From Loxodes magnus (lineage: Eukaryota > Ciliophora > Karyorelictea > Loxodida > Loxodidae), in contig CAMPDV010000149.1 of assembly GCA_946699065.1 (NCBI GenBank), positions 1-64,000 of the forward strand: a stretch of DNA of 64,000 nt, read 5' to 3'. Position numbers and translations under genes: made by a program. The notes under the pieces are model-generated. The model ran no database searches. It was not told the DNA's origin and was given only the letters and a program-made list of their open reading frames with translations. Of this stretch, positions 1 to 11,023 are shown piece by piece (the stretch's first letter is position 1; each line of letters begins with the position of its first letter).

Positions 1-1519
1 ATTAATGATTGTTGGGTAATTGTTCCTTTTTGTTTAGGTTACTTAACATAGTAAATTCTTATTTAAGTTGTTTCAGTTTGTTTTTATTTCTTCTCACTTT
101 CATCTTGCATTTTATTCTTTTTCTTTTTGATCTCGTTTTATTTCTTTTTGTTTTTTTCTTATTTTTGTTTTATGTTTTTACCATCACTTATCTTTTCTCT
201 GATTTGTTTTATATTATTTCTTATTATAACTGATTGTTTTTTCATTTATTCTTTGAACATTTCTCTATTCCTCTGCATATGTCCAATTCCATTTTGATGA
301 AAAATAATTCTTATTCATTTAGCATAAAAAACTTTTTATTAATAATTGCTTAGTTGTTTTAATTATTTTTCTTTTTTCCTCGTTTTATTTCCTTCTCTCC
401 TTCCCTTGATTATTCTAGAATTATTTACTCTCCTTCTTCAATTATCCTCTTTTTTGCTTTATTTGCTTTTAAATCTGTGTCTATTGTTAATTTAACTACT
501 CCTTCGAGCATCTCTAATTCTCTTGTAGTTTTTTCCTTTTTGCTAATTCCACCCTTCTGCATTTTTGTTCTTGTACCCTTGCAATTTAGCATATGCAGTA
601 GATAAAATTTACATGGTGTTGTATTTTGTTTTCGTTCAGGTCTATTACTTCTGATATCCTCTTTGCTTCGTCTATATCCTTTAAATCTAAGTACACTACA
701 CTGCTACTTGTTAGCATTTTAGTGTTTGGGTATGTATGCTATACCTCTAGATTTTCCATTTTGTTTCATTTTCTCCATTACTTCCTTCATGTTTGAATAT
801 TCGTTTGTTATGAAGTAAACCGGGTAGTTATGAATGTCAAAATATTCTAATTAATTTCTTGCTTTGATAAAAATTCTAACGCCTTTGAATGTTCATTCCC
901 TGAATTAAGCGAATTTTTAGTATCTTTCTTCATTGTTGAAGATTAAATATACTATTCCGTTTTATTTGACGATGAATTTGGCCACTGCTTGTCCTTACTC
1001 GTTCCATATTTGATTCCTAAACACTTGTATCACTTCTTAGTCTATGGCCTTTTTCTCTACTAAGACAGTATTTTCCAGATAGTGGTTAAATTAACTGTGA
1101 CCACCATATAGATCATCATAGGCATTTTAGTAGACTCTTACCATTTAGTCTTCAGAGACGTTGGCTGAAATAAGTTGTTCATTCTTTTGTTAAATTATTG
1201 CTTAGGTTGTAACTTTTTTTACCACTTCATTCCTTTCTTATTTTATGCTCTTCCTTTTAGTGAAGTCTGTCCAATCATAGATATATTGATATCCTTTTTC
1301 CGTTGAGTGTATTATTATATCATGTTTCTTCGATCAGTGAATTTGGTTCGGTGTTTTCTGAGTGCTTGGGTTATGAGTCTGGTTTCCATTCGTAATAAAG
1401 AAGGTTAATTGAAGCGAAGACGTGGTAGAAGAAAGTGCTTCAGGTTTTCTTTCCTACTTTGAGAAGGTGATATAAAAACCCTTCTTGAAGCTAACGAGTA
1501 GGTAATCCGGTGCAGTCAT
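1..1519 (-). mobile_element. Retroelement-like fossil, gag/ORF1-like gene (left copy, runs off window)
   Basis: Read on the minus strand this stretch gives a K/Q-rich protein whose N-terminal segment (FKKGFYITFSKQERKP) resembles one in the element at 50.8-52.7 kb (FKKGFYTTSKKERKP). A middle part with alternating hydrophobic strands looks like a small RNA-binding fold, and a Gln-rich coiled tail runs off the left edge. It belongs to the same broad gag/ORF1-like group as the fossils right of 36.6 kb. LTR gag versus LINE ORF1 cannot be decided because no reverse transcriptase is in view. It looks broken (about one break inside the window) and its 5' end is cut by repeat R1. Age unknown; divergent from the other copies. 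Confidence 0.5.
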
Positions 1520-1995
1520 GTCTGCATTGCAAGTACTCTTGCAATAGATGCCACCACAAACAAGTAAGGACGGACACATTGTGTGACAAACCTTACTTGT
1601 TTGAGGGCTATCGGTACGAGAGGTCGACTAGAGGGAACCGAAATCTAGATCTCAGAGTTATCCTGATTTTACATGTCGCTATTGTGATCAGGAATTTAGA
1701 AAACAATAAAGACATGACTGAGATCATAAATAACTATTATTTAGAAGAATTTAACCCAATTGGGTCATTTTACACAAATAGTGGAATGTTCTCTAACTCC
1801 AGCCTTAGGAAGAATTCAAAGAGTGAAGCCAATCAATTTTGATTAAAAAAACGGAGAGAAGAAGATAAGAATCAAAGAGACCAGATGAAGCTAGAAAGAT
1901 TTCTAGCCTATTATTAATAATTAAAATTGGTTTCTTTATTTTTTCGTAGTGATCCAAACAACGGTGGTATCACACTAATTTAATTTATTTATATC
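1495..1995 (+). repeat. Dispersed repeat R1, copy 1 (~500 bp)
   Basis: Starts at CGAGTAGGTAATCCGG and ends near TAATTTAATTTATTTATATC. The same sequence, in the same orientation and roughly 85% identical by eye, lies at 40354-40864. It carries a short internal inverted repeat (ACAAGTAAGG ... CCTTACTTGT). A central block resembles part of the long terminal inverted repeats of the 46.0-47.5 kb element, so R1 may be an end or solo derivative of that family. Copy 1 is inserted in the N-terminal region of the fossil gag-like gene to its left. An apparent 110-codon frame inside it (1510-1842) is not supported as a gene. Confidence 0.75.
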
Positions 1996-2060
1996 ATAAT
2001 ATAGAACACAAGAACTTTTTGCTAGGGAGGTATTATTGTTCAAGGACTTTATTATTAACT
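1996..2060. repeat. Short shared 3'-flank repeat, left half (split by insertion)
   Basis: The stretch ACACAAGAACTT...GTTCAAGGA...TTAACT is matched at 9486-9576, where it is uninterrupted. Here it is split by the 320-bp insert, its right half resuming at 2381. It ends with TTAACT, repeated directly after the insert, as expected for a target-site duplication. Confidence 0.65.
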
Positions 2061-2380
2061 ATTAAATAAATAGGGAGGAGCAATCCTCCAACTGAATCTT
2101 ACTTACTCTTTTGTACCAGGAAATACTCCTCAGGTGAAAAACCAGCCATGAAAGGAGTAGACAATATCGATGAGGCATCAAGTTGCATTAATGATGAAAG
2201 ATGCCAGATACTAAGGTCTCTTAGTGTAGCATTCCTATCGCAGCCCTTTAGAAGACAATCTCACAAGGGAATGCTAGCACTGTTGAAAGACTTCAGCAAG
2301 AATTTTTTTAACTTTAAAATCTTTATTAAAGCGTTGCGCACCATTGAGGTGTTACACGATCTATAATCCAATTTATTTAT
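2061..2380 (+). mobile_element. 320-bp insertion element with 6-bp target duplication
   Basis: Flanked on both sides by TTAACT (2055-2060 and 2381-2386). The related empty site at about 9540 has a single TTAACT. The ends form an imperfect short inverted repeat: it begins ATTAAATAAAT and ends ATTTATTTAT. A diverged relative lies in the opposite orientation at about 36656-36970, sharing TAGGGAGGAGC near one end and AAAATCTTTATTAAAG near the other. No convincing coding capacity; the 72-codon frame at 2148-2366 is not supported. It behaves like a small non-autonomous element (MITE- or SINE-like). Class uncertain. Confidence 0.65.
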
Positions 2381-3068
2381 TTAACTCCTAAATTTTAAAT
2401 TTTCCTAATAGATTAGATGGATTTACTATATTTTCAAAACTTGCTAAATGCTCCTTCAATTTCTCGAATTCTGATTTGATCCATTGTTTTTCTTGCTAGA
2501 CTTAACCTGATGTTAGATCCTATTCTTAAACTTGCTTAATTTATAGATGATTAGGAGGAGGTTACTGGCCTATTAATTTACTATACTCTGCTTTTTTGCG
2601 ATTTAAATCTTCAGGATCAAGTGGATTAGGTGTGGCACTTAGGTTGATTAATTTCTAAGAAAGTTCGAAAATCAAATTATTTGCCCTTCCTTCAAAGTCT
2701 CCATACTTAGCTTCTTCCTACCCTTGCTTTTTTAATATTTTATCGGAGGCTCTTAGGAACTCTTTATCAAATAGTGGTAAACCTCTAACTTCTGGAAAAG
2801 AATATATAGTTCTAAAATAATTTTCTAGTGCTGTTTGTCTTTATGATATGAATTCAGGTTTCATATTTCCAGGCCATTTCTTTGGAGGAAAATTGGTTTT
2901 CCTTGCTCTAACAGGTAAATCAGATTTTAGTCGTTCCCACAAAGATCTGAGAGCAGAATAACGTCTTCTGAATGTCCATTAACCTTCTCCTGGAATAGCA
3001 ATTAAGATTTCATACTCAGTGTGATTTTGAACAGTTTGATTTGATACAAATGAAATGACTGATGCCAT
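2178..3068 (-). CDS. PX (phox homology) domain protein, C-terminus altered by insertion
   Basis: Likely a phosphoinositide-binding protein of the sorting-nexin type, acting on endosomal membranes (known for the family). The PX domain fills about residues 10-115: RRYSALRSLWERLKSDLP is the PX core, PPKK the proline-rich loop, followed by an amphipathic helix (SQRQTALENYF). The rest is helical and Q/E/K-rich. TAA/TAG are read as Gln throughout. The start ATG at 3068 is preceded by AT-rich sequence. The first in-frame TGA (2178-2180) lies inside the 320-bp insertion, so about the last 67 codons derive from it. The uninterrupted paralogous sequence near 9.5 kb suggests the original 3' end continued past 2060. 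Whether the altered protein is made is unknown. Confidence 0.85.
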
Positions 3069-3565
3069 TTATTTCAATTAACTAAAATATGAAAAACTTA
3101 AAATCAATCAATTCAACAAGCCATTTCACTCTTCCCTTATCTATCCTTTTCTTTATCCTGCTTTCCTTCTAAGCTACCTTCAACTACTCTCTACATACCA
3201 AATTTATAAAAGGCATCCAAAGTATAATCTCATAACTAACTCTGAATTAGAAAAGCAGTAATTCCTTAAGTTCTAGACTTGTATATAATAAAGGTAATGG
3301 CAAGTTTAGCTAATAGAAAGTAGGAAACTAACCAAAGTTAGATTAAGCAGGCTTACTTGATTATTATACTAAAAAAATAATAGAATAGTATATAAGCAGT
3401 CAGGCTAAATAACTACCTAATCAAATTAATGCAAATATAGTTTTATCAAGCTATGCTAATTAACTGCTGCACTTCTAGATTAATTCTCCTTACTATAAAT
3501 GGCTCTACAATTTGCTTTAAGCTTTATTAGTTTAAAAGAGCTTCTGAAGCCTAAAAGTGCTTTTA

Positions 3566-4022
3566 ATGCTAAAAGATATGAACGCACTTACTGAAGATGA
3601 AATTTAAGAAGTTAAAGAGGCCTTTTATTATACTGATGGATCTAGTACAATTGACCCAAAGGAACTCTGCCATGTAGTCTTTAGGGTTTTAAGCGAAAAA
3701 CTAAACTATTTATCAAATGCTCAGCGATTTAGACAAGGATGGATCAGGAGCTATTGATTTTGAAGAATTTCTGGACATGATGACAGCAAGAATGTCAGAT
3801 AAAGATACAAGAGAGGATATCGATAAAGGTTTCCGACTTTTTGATGATGACAAAACAGGCTACATTAGCCTTAAAAACTTACGTAGAGTTGCAAAAGAAT
3901 TAGGAGAAACATTGACAGAAGAAGAACTAATGGAAATGATAGAAAGAGCAGACTGAGATAGTGATGGAAATGTGACACCAGAGGATTTGTACAACATCAT
4001 GACTAAAAAGGCTTTGCCTTGA
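3566..4022 (+). pseudogene. Centrin-like EF-hand gene, N-terminal half degenerate
   Basis: Centrins are calcium-binding basal-body proteins with four EF-hands. EF-hands 2-4 are clear: [25 protein letters not shown] with [19 protein letters not shown], and a fourth loop (ADWDSDGNV) in which UGA is read as Trp. It ends KKALP then TGA. The first EF-hand (YYTDGSSTIDPKEL) lacks about two residues of the usual loop. The reading frame of the N-terminal half (start ATG 3566 or 3578) differs by one base from that of the rest, the shift lying between about 3690 and 3716. No 17-nt intron restores it. Either this is a decaying gene copy or there is an assembly indel near the A-run at 3698. Total length would be about 150 aa, slightly under the usual 165-170. 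Confidence 0.8.
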
Positions 4023-5502
4023 TTGTTTTAAGTTGTATTTAAGAATTAATAACTATGCAGAGTAATGTTCTAAAGCTCAAAAGTGATAAGTAAAGCGATT
4101 AATATATACTATTTTGCATATAGTTAGTAAGTAAAAAGCGTTAATAAGTAAACTTAATTATGTAGGATTATAATTAACTTAATCAGGTCAGATTGAACTT
4201 AATAAATTTGCTTTTCCTAAATAAAAGTAAATTAGCTTAAGGAACTTTTTAAGGCTAAATTTAAAGTTTTAAAAAGTAACTTACACTATCACTTTACTGC
4301 TGAATAAAGGCTGTAAAGCTTTTAAATTATCATTAGAGGAATAAAGACTTTCCTAACTCTTTAAAAGCAAAGAAATAAGGTTTAAAAGGAAATCCAAATC
4401 CTTGTACAATCTAAAGATATAAAGCTATTAAGTGTCTATTTGCTGAGACATTTTATAATAAACAATAGCTTTTAAATAAGCAAATAGAATAAGCAATTTA
4501 GATGATTAGAAGGCTTAATTGACTTATCAAAATGCTAAAATAAAATCTTAACTAAAGAGATGATAAAAGCTATAAGGCATTATTTAGATTAATAACTTGC
4601 ATTAGTCTATTTTTGCTTAGCATGTCCTTAGAGAGTAAATGATAGTATATATTAATAAGATAATAAATTATGAAATAGATACCAATTCTCTGCAAGAGGG
4701 TACTTGAACTAGTTAAGAATTATAATATGGATGTAAATAATCATAAGTTTAGATTTAGTAATAGAAAGTAGCTTATTATATATGCATACTAGCTAGATTA
4801 TAATAGCTTAGCCTTAATTAACAATAAAGGGACAGAAAAGAGTCAAATATAGTAAACAGTTGCGGGAGATATTATAAATAAGCAGTTTGATTAAAAAAAC
4901 TAGAATAATAAATTAAGAAGGGAAATATAGAGTTTATTAAGCTACTATTTAAGTATTTTAAAGGCTATTAATCAAGAGTAAAGTTAAAACTAAAAACTCT
5001 TATCAAAAGTGAAAAGTTACAAATTAAATACTCTAGCTAAAGAAGTTCAAATACCTAATTAAAGTAAATATCATGGTTACAATTATAAAGAAAGCACTAA
5101 AAGACCAATTACTTACTATAAAGATGAAGCTTTAATGCCTTTGAGATATTTAAAAAAAGACAGTAACCTTTATTTACTAAACTATAAATAATGTCTTTAA
5201 TAATAAAGCTCTAAGTCAAAATAACTATCTTCTGCTAACTTTAGTATAAGACAGTTCTTGATAGGAAATTAATTATATTGCTTGATTACCTTTACAGCCT
5301 ATATTAGCTCTATTATTCTAGCAAGCTTAGCTCTTTTTATGTTAGTTGCTTAACTTATAACTTATCTACAAATCTTAAAAAGCAAAGGAAGATTTTATAT
5401 ATATTGTCCTTAACCGCATTTTTACATCGATACTTGGATTGTTTATATTTAAGCATCAAAGGAGATCTTGATAGCAAATAGATTAAGAGATAATAAATGG
5501 TT
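4023..5502. other. Intergenic, nothing recognised
   Basis: About 1.5 kb of AT-rich sequence with many TAAGCTT-like words and scattered TAA. No conserved protein, RNA gene or repeat matching the rest of the window was seen on either strand. Confidence 0.6.
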
Positions 5503-6714
5503 TCAAATTAAAATAATAAAAGTATAGTTTAACATTTTTGATTGGCATCCAGACTGAAAATTTAATTTTAAAAGCTTGTTCATAATTTTAAGAACAGCTA
5601 GTTCATAGTCAGATTTTAAGCAGATCATTAAAATAAAAGCTATCTAATTAATGAAGAGAAGTTTAACACTATAAAGCTATAAGAGTGTTGGAATGCTTTC
5701 TTTTTAGATGGCTAAAAGTATTTAAAATAGTTGTTTGTAGATTTCATCTATTGTTATAGTAGCTTCATCAGTAGAAGCTGAAGTTTAGATAACAGTAGAG
5801 ACACCTTGAGTTGTATTTTAATTTTCGAAATTAATTTCGTGGCTATTTTTAAGTTTCCTCTTTAATTCACTCAAAACATGCTCATTCTTAACATAAATAA
5901 TGGAGTCTAAAATTCCTTTCATTGGTATGAATAAAGTGGAAATAAAAACAAGAACGCTTGGCATTTCATTTTCTCCCATAAAGGTTTAAACAGTTCTTAA
6001 GATAAAAATAAACATCCAGGAAATAATTAGAATTAAGGGATAATATAAAAAGGAATTTGCTCTGCTAATTCATTCTTAAAAGTCATAGGCATCCAGTAAA
6101 TGAGGGTCATCTGCTAGTTTGTTCAATATCGTTCTACAGTTTCAAAGAAAGTAAATGTTAATAATAACTGTGAAAAAGTAAGGAATGTAGAAGGCATATA
6201 ATCTTAGAATGTTTCCTTCCATTAAAAAGTCACCATCATCATTCTCATTAATTATAAAGCAAAAATTATCATCAACTTATCCAAATCAATTGTTTACAGC
6301 AGGATAAAAAGTAAAAGGTACAGGAAATATAAAGGCTGCGACTATGAGTTTATATTCCTTTTTAGGCAAGTTATTATAAACTCAATTTTTAGAAAAAATT
6401 GACTACTAGTCAAGGCAAATATACAGTCAACATCTAAAACTAATACAAACTGTTCATACAAAAGAAATGAGACCTATATAAACTTTAAAAGCCCCCAATA
6501 AAAAGCATCAATAATCATTGCTTGATAAATAAACCTCCAAGAAACTAACAACCTCGTAAAAAAAGTCACTCAGGATCAGCAAAATGATAAACTTTTTCTA
6601 CCCAACTCAATGTTATTTAATTAAAAGACAGATTGAGACCAAAACAACTAAATTAAAAGCAAGAGAAGTTGAAATTAGAGTCTATTAAATGATAGCTGCA
6701 ATAGAGTTAGTCAT
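5503..6714 (-). CDS. Seven-helix receptor, cAMP-receptor-like GPCR (copy 1)
   Basis: 403 aa reading to the first in-frame TGA. Seven hydrophobic segments span about residues 5-300, starting with SLAFNLVVLVSICLLI. Landmarks: SFVWTVCISFR at the end of helix 3 (Trp coded by TGA), FCFIINENDDGDF in extracellular loop 2, YIPYFFTVIINIYFLWNCR for helix 5, and LILIISWMFIFILRTV for helix 6. This layout fits the Dictyostelium cAMP-receptor/class E type GPCR group that is common in ciliates; the ligand cannot be inferred. The acidic, Thr/Ser-rich tail after helix 7 would be cytoplasmic. About 70 C-terminal codons before the TGA look less protein-like and could be another exon context or 3' sequence. It is the downstream member of a tandem pair with the gene at 7546-8697. 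Confidence 0.75.
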
Positions 6715-7545
6715 ATTCTATTTTATTTTAATCTAAGATGATAAAATTAGATTTCAGTACCAATTATTTAAATTATCTTATTGATAACTTTTTCTTCATT
6801 TAGCTTAATAAACCTATACAAAATTGAATAAGAAGCAAAGCATTATTTGTATATAGGATTCCTATTTAAAGTTAGTGAATTATAAGTTACAAATTTATTT
6901 ATTTTTAAAGGCTTAAAACAGTATAAAGAATATGAATAAGCTAGGATATAGAAAATACTTGCTGGATCAAAATATTAGGATATTAATAACGTTTTAATCA
7001 GCGAAAGAGTTAAGACACGAGTCTTTACTTTAAATACCTTAAATTTAATTTCTAGTTTGCTACAAAGGGAATTAACATGCTCATACTTTAGTTTAGTTTA
7101 AGTAACGAAGATTTATACTTCTTTTTACTCTCTTTTTTATCGCGAGTATCATAACAAATATCCCAAAGATTCTAATCCTTCACAGTGCTTCTGTATTATA
7201 TGATTGCATTCTATTTAATAACTTAATTAAAATAGTACATGAGAAACATGAAATTAGGACAGATTCTTTAAAAGATCTAGCAAATCCCGTTTGGTAAATA
7301 TTAGGATAACTTATAATTGATTGCATAGCATTTCCTTAATAGATATAAGAAAGCTCTACTAAGTTAGTAAAATGATTAAATATTTATCCTTTTATATTCA
7401 GCTATCTTAGTATAATCTACCTGTATCAAGATCTTTTCACTCTTTACTTCTTAGCTTATCATTAATATTATGGAATGTTATCTTTAAGCTTATATAAACT
7501 GAATTGGCTTTTTGGATACTTATTTACTTGATAATTTGAAAACAA
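6715..7545. other. Spacer between the two receptor genes
   Basis: About 830 bp, AT-rich, holding the presumed promoter of the downstream receptor and the 3' end of the upstream one. No separate gene or shared repeat recognised. Confidence 0.5.
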
Positions 7546-8697
7546 TCAAAAATGGAATTTAGGCAAGCTGATTATAAATATATAGTTACAGCTCTATTGG
7601 GTTAAGAGACAATAAAGAGTGAAGAATAGTAAAATATATATAGTTAAAGGCCATTCATTGACTAAGTTATTTAAAGACGCTTGTTTTTCTATTTTAATAG
7701 AAAAGATAATACAAAACCTAAATTTTTAATTAAGATGGTTCTTTTTTTCTTCTTTAGTGGTTTCTTTTTATTTTTTGGCCATTTCAGAGTAGACAGAAAT
7801 TAATCCTGATTTTATACTAATCTCTTTGTTCTTTTTTTTGCACTTATTCATTAGCTTTTGAAATATCCCTTCCTTGAAACCATAGAATATTGCATTAAAA
7901 AAGCCTTGTAGAGACACGAATATATGTCCAATACTAGAAACTGAATTTGGAATATCTTAGTCTTATAAAAAGAACTCTAGAAAGCGAACAATTAGAAGCA
8001 GAATTCAGCATATCAAAAGTATCTTAGGATAGTTAAGAATCTAGTTAGCTTTGTCCTAGAATTAGCTTATTAAGCTAGCCTCGTTATTTTCAGGGTAAAC
8101 CATCTATTCATGCATTAGTCTTCTGCACTGATATAAGAAATAAATATTAATGCAAAGAGTAAAAATTAGAGGAATATAGATCACATAAAACCTTAGTACG
8201 TTCTACTGTAACTTATCGCTATTTGCTTTTATATTTACCCAGCATCAGCCTTCAGAAGTTTCTTTGTACTAGTCAGTTAATAAAGGATATAAAGAAGGAA
8301 GAATAGGAAAACCAAAGGCAAACATAAGGAATTAATTTTCATGTTTATGCAAGTTTATGACAAACTTTTAAGAAAACAAAGATCCATCCTAAGTGCAAAT
8401 TTATACATATGCTCTAAAACTTATGGCTACTGTTCACATAAAAGAGCTTAAAGATAAGTAAGTAATTGAAAACCCCTAAAGTTTGCAAAAAACATCCGTA
8501 CTCACAAAAAAATACTCAAGTAGATAAACTATTGAAAGCAATAAATCACAGAGTTAAAGATGAAAAATAAACCTATAGTGAAAATTCCAAAAATTCTCCT
8601 TAAAAATAGCACATATTATTAGTACTATAATACTAGCTATGAATGAAGCTGATGCTGCTATTAATAATAATTCTTAGAAAGGTGATTCCAAGACCAT
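7546..8697 (-). CDS. Seven-helix receptor, cAMP-receptor-like GPCR (copy 2)
   Basis: 383 aa. Same architecture and several of the same landmarks as the neighbour: FMWTVAISFRAYVQI after helix 3, EGWCWVNI in extracellular loop 2 (the CW pair typical of cAMP-receptor-like proteins), YIPLIFTLCINIYFLYQCRR for helix 5, and ILLICWILLLIVRFLEFF for helix 6, with the Trp coded by TGA. A basic Lys-rich cytoplasmic tail follows helix 7. The frame then runs about 60 weakly protein-like codons to TGA. The two genes lie head to tail on the same strand, so they are a tandem duplication, now well diverged. Signalling through heterotrimeric G proteins is family knowledge, not seen here. Confidence 0.8.
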
Positions 8698-9520
8698 TTA
8701 ATTTATAGATAAAAAAAGTAAATTAGGTAATCTTAGATAAAATTAGCTAAGTAAATTAAAATAAAGCTTCTTTATATTAATTTTTAAATAGGTTAATAGC
8801 TTTTAATATTTTTAATCTAATAGCTATTAGAAAATCTCTTTCTCTTATCAACATATAGCCTCTTCTGATTACTTGGTATCATATATTCTCTTCCTAAAAC
8901 TATTTCTAATTAAAATAGTGATACAGCTTTATAATATGTCTAAGAAGTTAAAGCAATCTTCTTTTTCTTTGTTCTAATCTCTATTATGATGTTAATAGTG
9001 TATATTATTAACTGCTTAGATGTTGATTATGCATAAAGGAATAAATATTAGAAATGCTATTTTATTTTCATTTATAGCAAATCTTTTAGATGATAGATAT
9101 AAAGGTGATATTAATCTATGCTCTCTATAGCTGCTTTATTATAATGAATTACACTAAGCTATATTATATTTAAAGTAGCTATAAGAAGTTAAAAACTTAG
9201 AGATTAAGACTCTAAATCAAGTAATCTTCGTATGTAAAAAACCTAAGATCTTAAAAATAGCCAATAGCAATTAAGCTTAATCTTTAATCTGTTTATACTT
9301 GGCAATAGATAAAGAATGATAGAATTTCACAATATTTGCTTCAATATTATTAAGATTGGGGTGCTCTTAAGACATTCCTTAATTCTGCCTTCCAATAAAG
9401 AATAAAAGAAATAAATTAAAGCTTTTATACTATATACACTATTTGAAGCTAATTAAAAGCTTCAAGGAATATTAAAAAATTATATAGAGCACAAGAACTT
9501 ATTTCCGGAGGCTTTATTGT
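8698..9520. other. Intergenic, nothing recognised except repeat end
   Basis: About 820 bp of AT-rich sequence, including the part of the short repeat at 9486-9576 that lies beyond the end of the next gene. No gene recognised. Confidence 0.5.
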
Positions 9521-9576
9521 TCAAGGATTTTAAAATTAACTCCTAAAACTAAAATTTTCAAAATAGATTAGATGAG
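9486..9576. repeat. Uninterrupted copy of short 3'-flank repeat (empty site)
   Basis: About 90 bp matching, at roughly 75-80% by eye, the two halves of the sequence flanking the 320-bp insertion (1996-2060 plus 2381-2425), with a single TTAACT at the junction. It overlaps the last codons and TGA of the gene at 9521-11023, and the other copy lies at the 3' end of the PX gene. The two host genes are not otherwise alike. Confidence 0.6.
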
Positions 9577-11023
9577 AATAAGACTCATATAGATGAGATA
9601 TTTGTGTGATATATGAAGTATAAGAAAAGATAATAAGGTAAATATATTAAACAGATGAAAATAGTTAAATCATTGTGTATTTTTTCTATAGCTTGGATAT
9701 ATAAAGATCTTCTTCCGAAATAGCTTCTTCCTCTCTTATCTATGAATATTTAATTTTTGGTATAGTCATATCAGAAATTTCAGGTCTGTTTATATTAGTA
9801 ATGCTCTAAGTATTAAATTCAATGCTTTCTATTTACTTTTGACTTAAGTTTGGATTAAGCATTGAAAACTTGAATTTGGATCCATCACTTAAGATGCTCT
9901 AGTTGAATTAATTCTCAGAGATTTAAGACTTCAGATTTTAGAATTAAGAGCTATATTACTCTTGGTTAATACTTTAGTCAGGACTAGGTATGGTAAATTG
10001 TTCATTTCTACTGATATACTAAAGTTCTGATGTACTTCGCTACATTTAAACATTATCGTTTTCTAGTTTGGGAAACATTTTTATAACTGAATAATCCGTA
10101 CTAGACAGCAAGGGCATTCTTCCAATCTAGTCTCAGCTTCTTTAGCTAGAATTAGACATAGGTGACTGCTGGGATTCTTAGTTCAAGCATTCAAATTTAA
10201 TAATAGTAGTTTAAATTTCAGGTTCTTTCTTTATTTCTTATATCTGCTCTAAAAGAACTCAGTCAGATTAGTGAGTTGAGACTTCATAAAATTCACATGT
10301 ATCATTGGAAAAGGAATGCATCAGCAAAAACGTATTCCTTTCAGGATTTATGGATATTTTAGTCTCAGTTCTTGAAAGAAATCTCACACAAGCAGTTCAA
10401 ACTAGAGGATGCGAAATAGGATTGAACTAATTACAAAAAGGGATATGCTAAATCCAAATTCCAATGGCAGGTTACTGGTTATCATTCATACTCGAAGGAA
10501 CAATCAAGCAGTTTTATTAAATTAAAAGTCCTGATTAGAACTAAATGTTAGGATCCCTTGCTTTTGTTGGGTATGCTATAAACTATAATAAGGATGACAT
10601 CATGGGTATTGGGGTAAATTCAAATGTAAATTAAGGAAATAGAAGCTAATTTTTCAAGAAAAGACTATTATTCTAAGTCTAAAAAAAAGAAACGTTTTAC
10701 ATTATTTCTAATGGCATTAGGTAATCCAAATTTACATTGTCAACGTTTGCTTATATTTTATCCATAAGCTTTTGAGTATTTATCTTTGTGTTAAATGGGA
10801 ATACCTTGGATTTAAATTCAGCTGAGATCCTCTTCTTTCTCTTTTTGCTAGTATCTAGAGAAATATGTGAGACTTTCACTCTTAGAAAATGGTTAGGCGT
10901 ATTTCTATTACCACTTAAAGTAGCTTAAAACTGAAATTTAGAGCTTTGCATCTAGCTTAAACCGACTCCAAAACTGAACAAAGTTTGTAGTATATCTGAA
11001 TTAAGTTTAAATTAAGGTAGCAT
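9521..11023 (-). CDS. Unrecognised 500-aa protein with conserved-looking core and Q/S-rich tail
   Basis: I do not recognise the family. Start ATG at 11023 (MLPQFKLNSDILQTLFSFG...), TGA at 9521; the frame closes exactly over 501 codons without an intron. Residues about 1-110 are basic (KKRKKRI). A compact middle part (about 110-260) contains a beta-rich region with PAIGIWI, HPLVWTACVRFL and NTFLLMHSF, which looks like a folded domain. I considered a STIL-like N-terminal domain but cannot support it. The last ~230 residues are Gln/Ser/Asn-rich and probably disordered. Its final codons lie in the short repeat shared with the PX locus, so its C-terminus may have been changed by that repeat. Confidence 0.7.

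Noticed and set aside
9-233. 74-codon plus-strand frame MLGNCSFLFRLLNIVNSYL...
   Set aside because: Hydrophobic only because it is the complement of the Lys/Gln-rich minus-strand reading; a shadow.
1120-1150. AYDDLYGG in the left-edge fossil considered as a reverse-transcriptase YxDD box
   Set aside because: No flanking RT motifs; the protein context fits an ORF1/gag-like RNA-binding part.
1555-1602. ACAAGTAAGG...CCTTACTTGT hairpin considered as a structured RNA gene (5S, SRP or tRNA-like)
   Set aside because: No match to conserved boxes of tRNA, 5S or SRP RNA; the hairpin is part of a mobile repeat.
1510-1842. Cys-rich 110-codon frame in repeat R1, with a counterpart at 40369-40614
   Set aside because: The two copies do not keep the same frame or protein, and the sequence is explained as a non-coding repeat with a palindrome.
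10660-10710. A 22-23-nt intron (GTAAAACGTTTC...TAG) in the 500-aa unknown gene
   Set aside because: Recounting the T run shows the frame is continuous without it.
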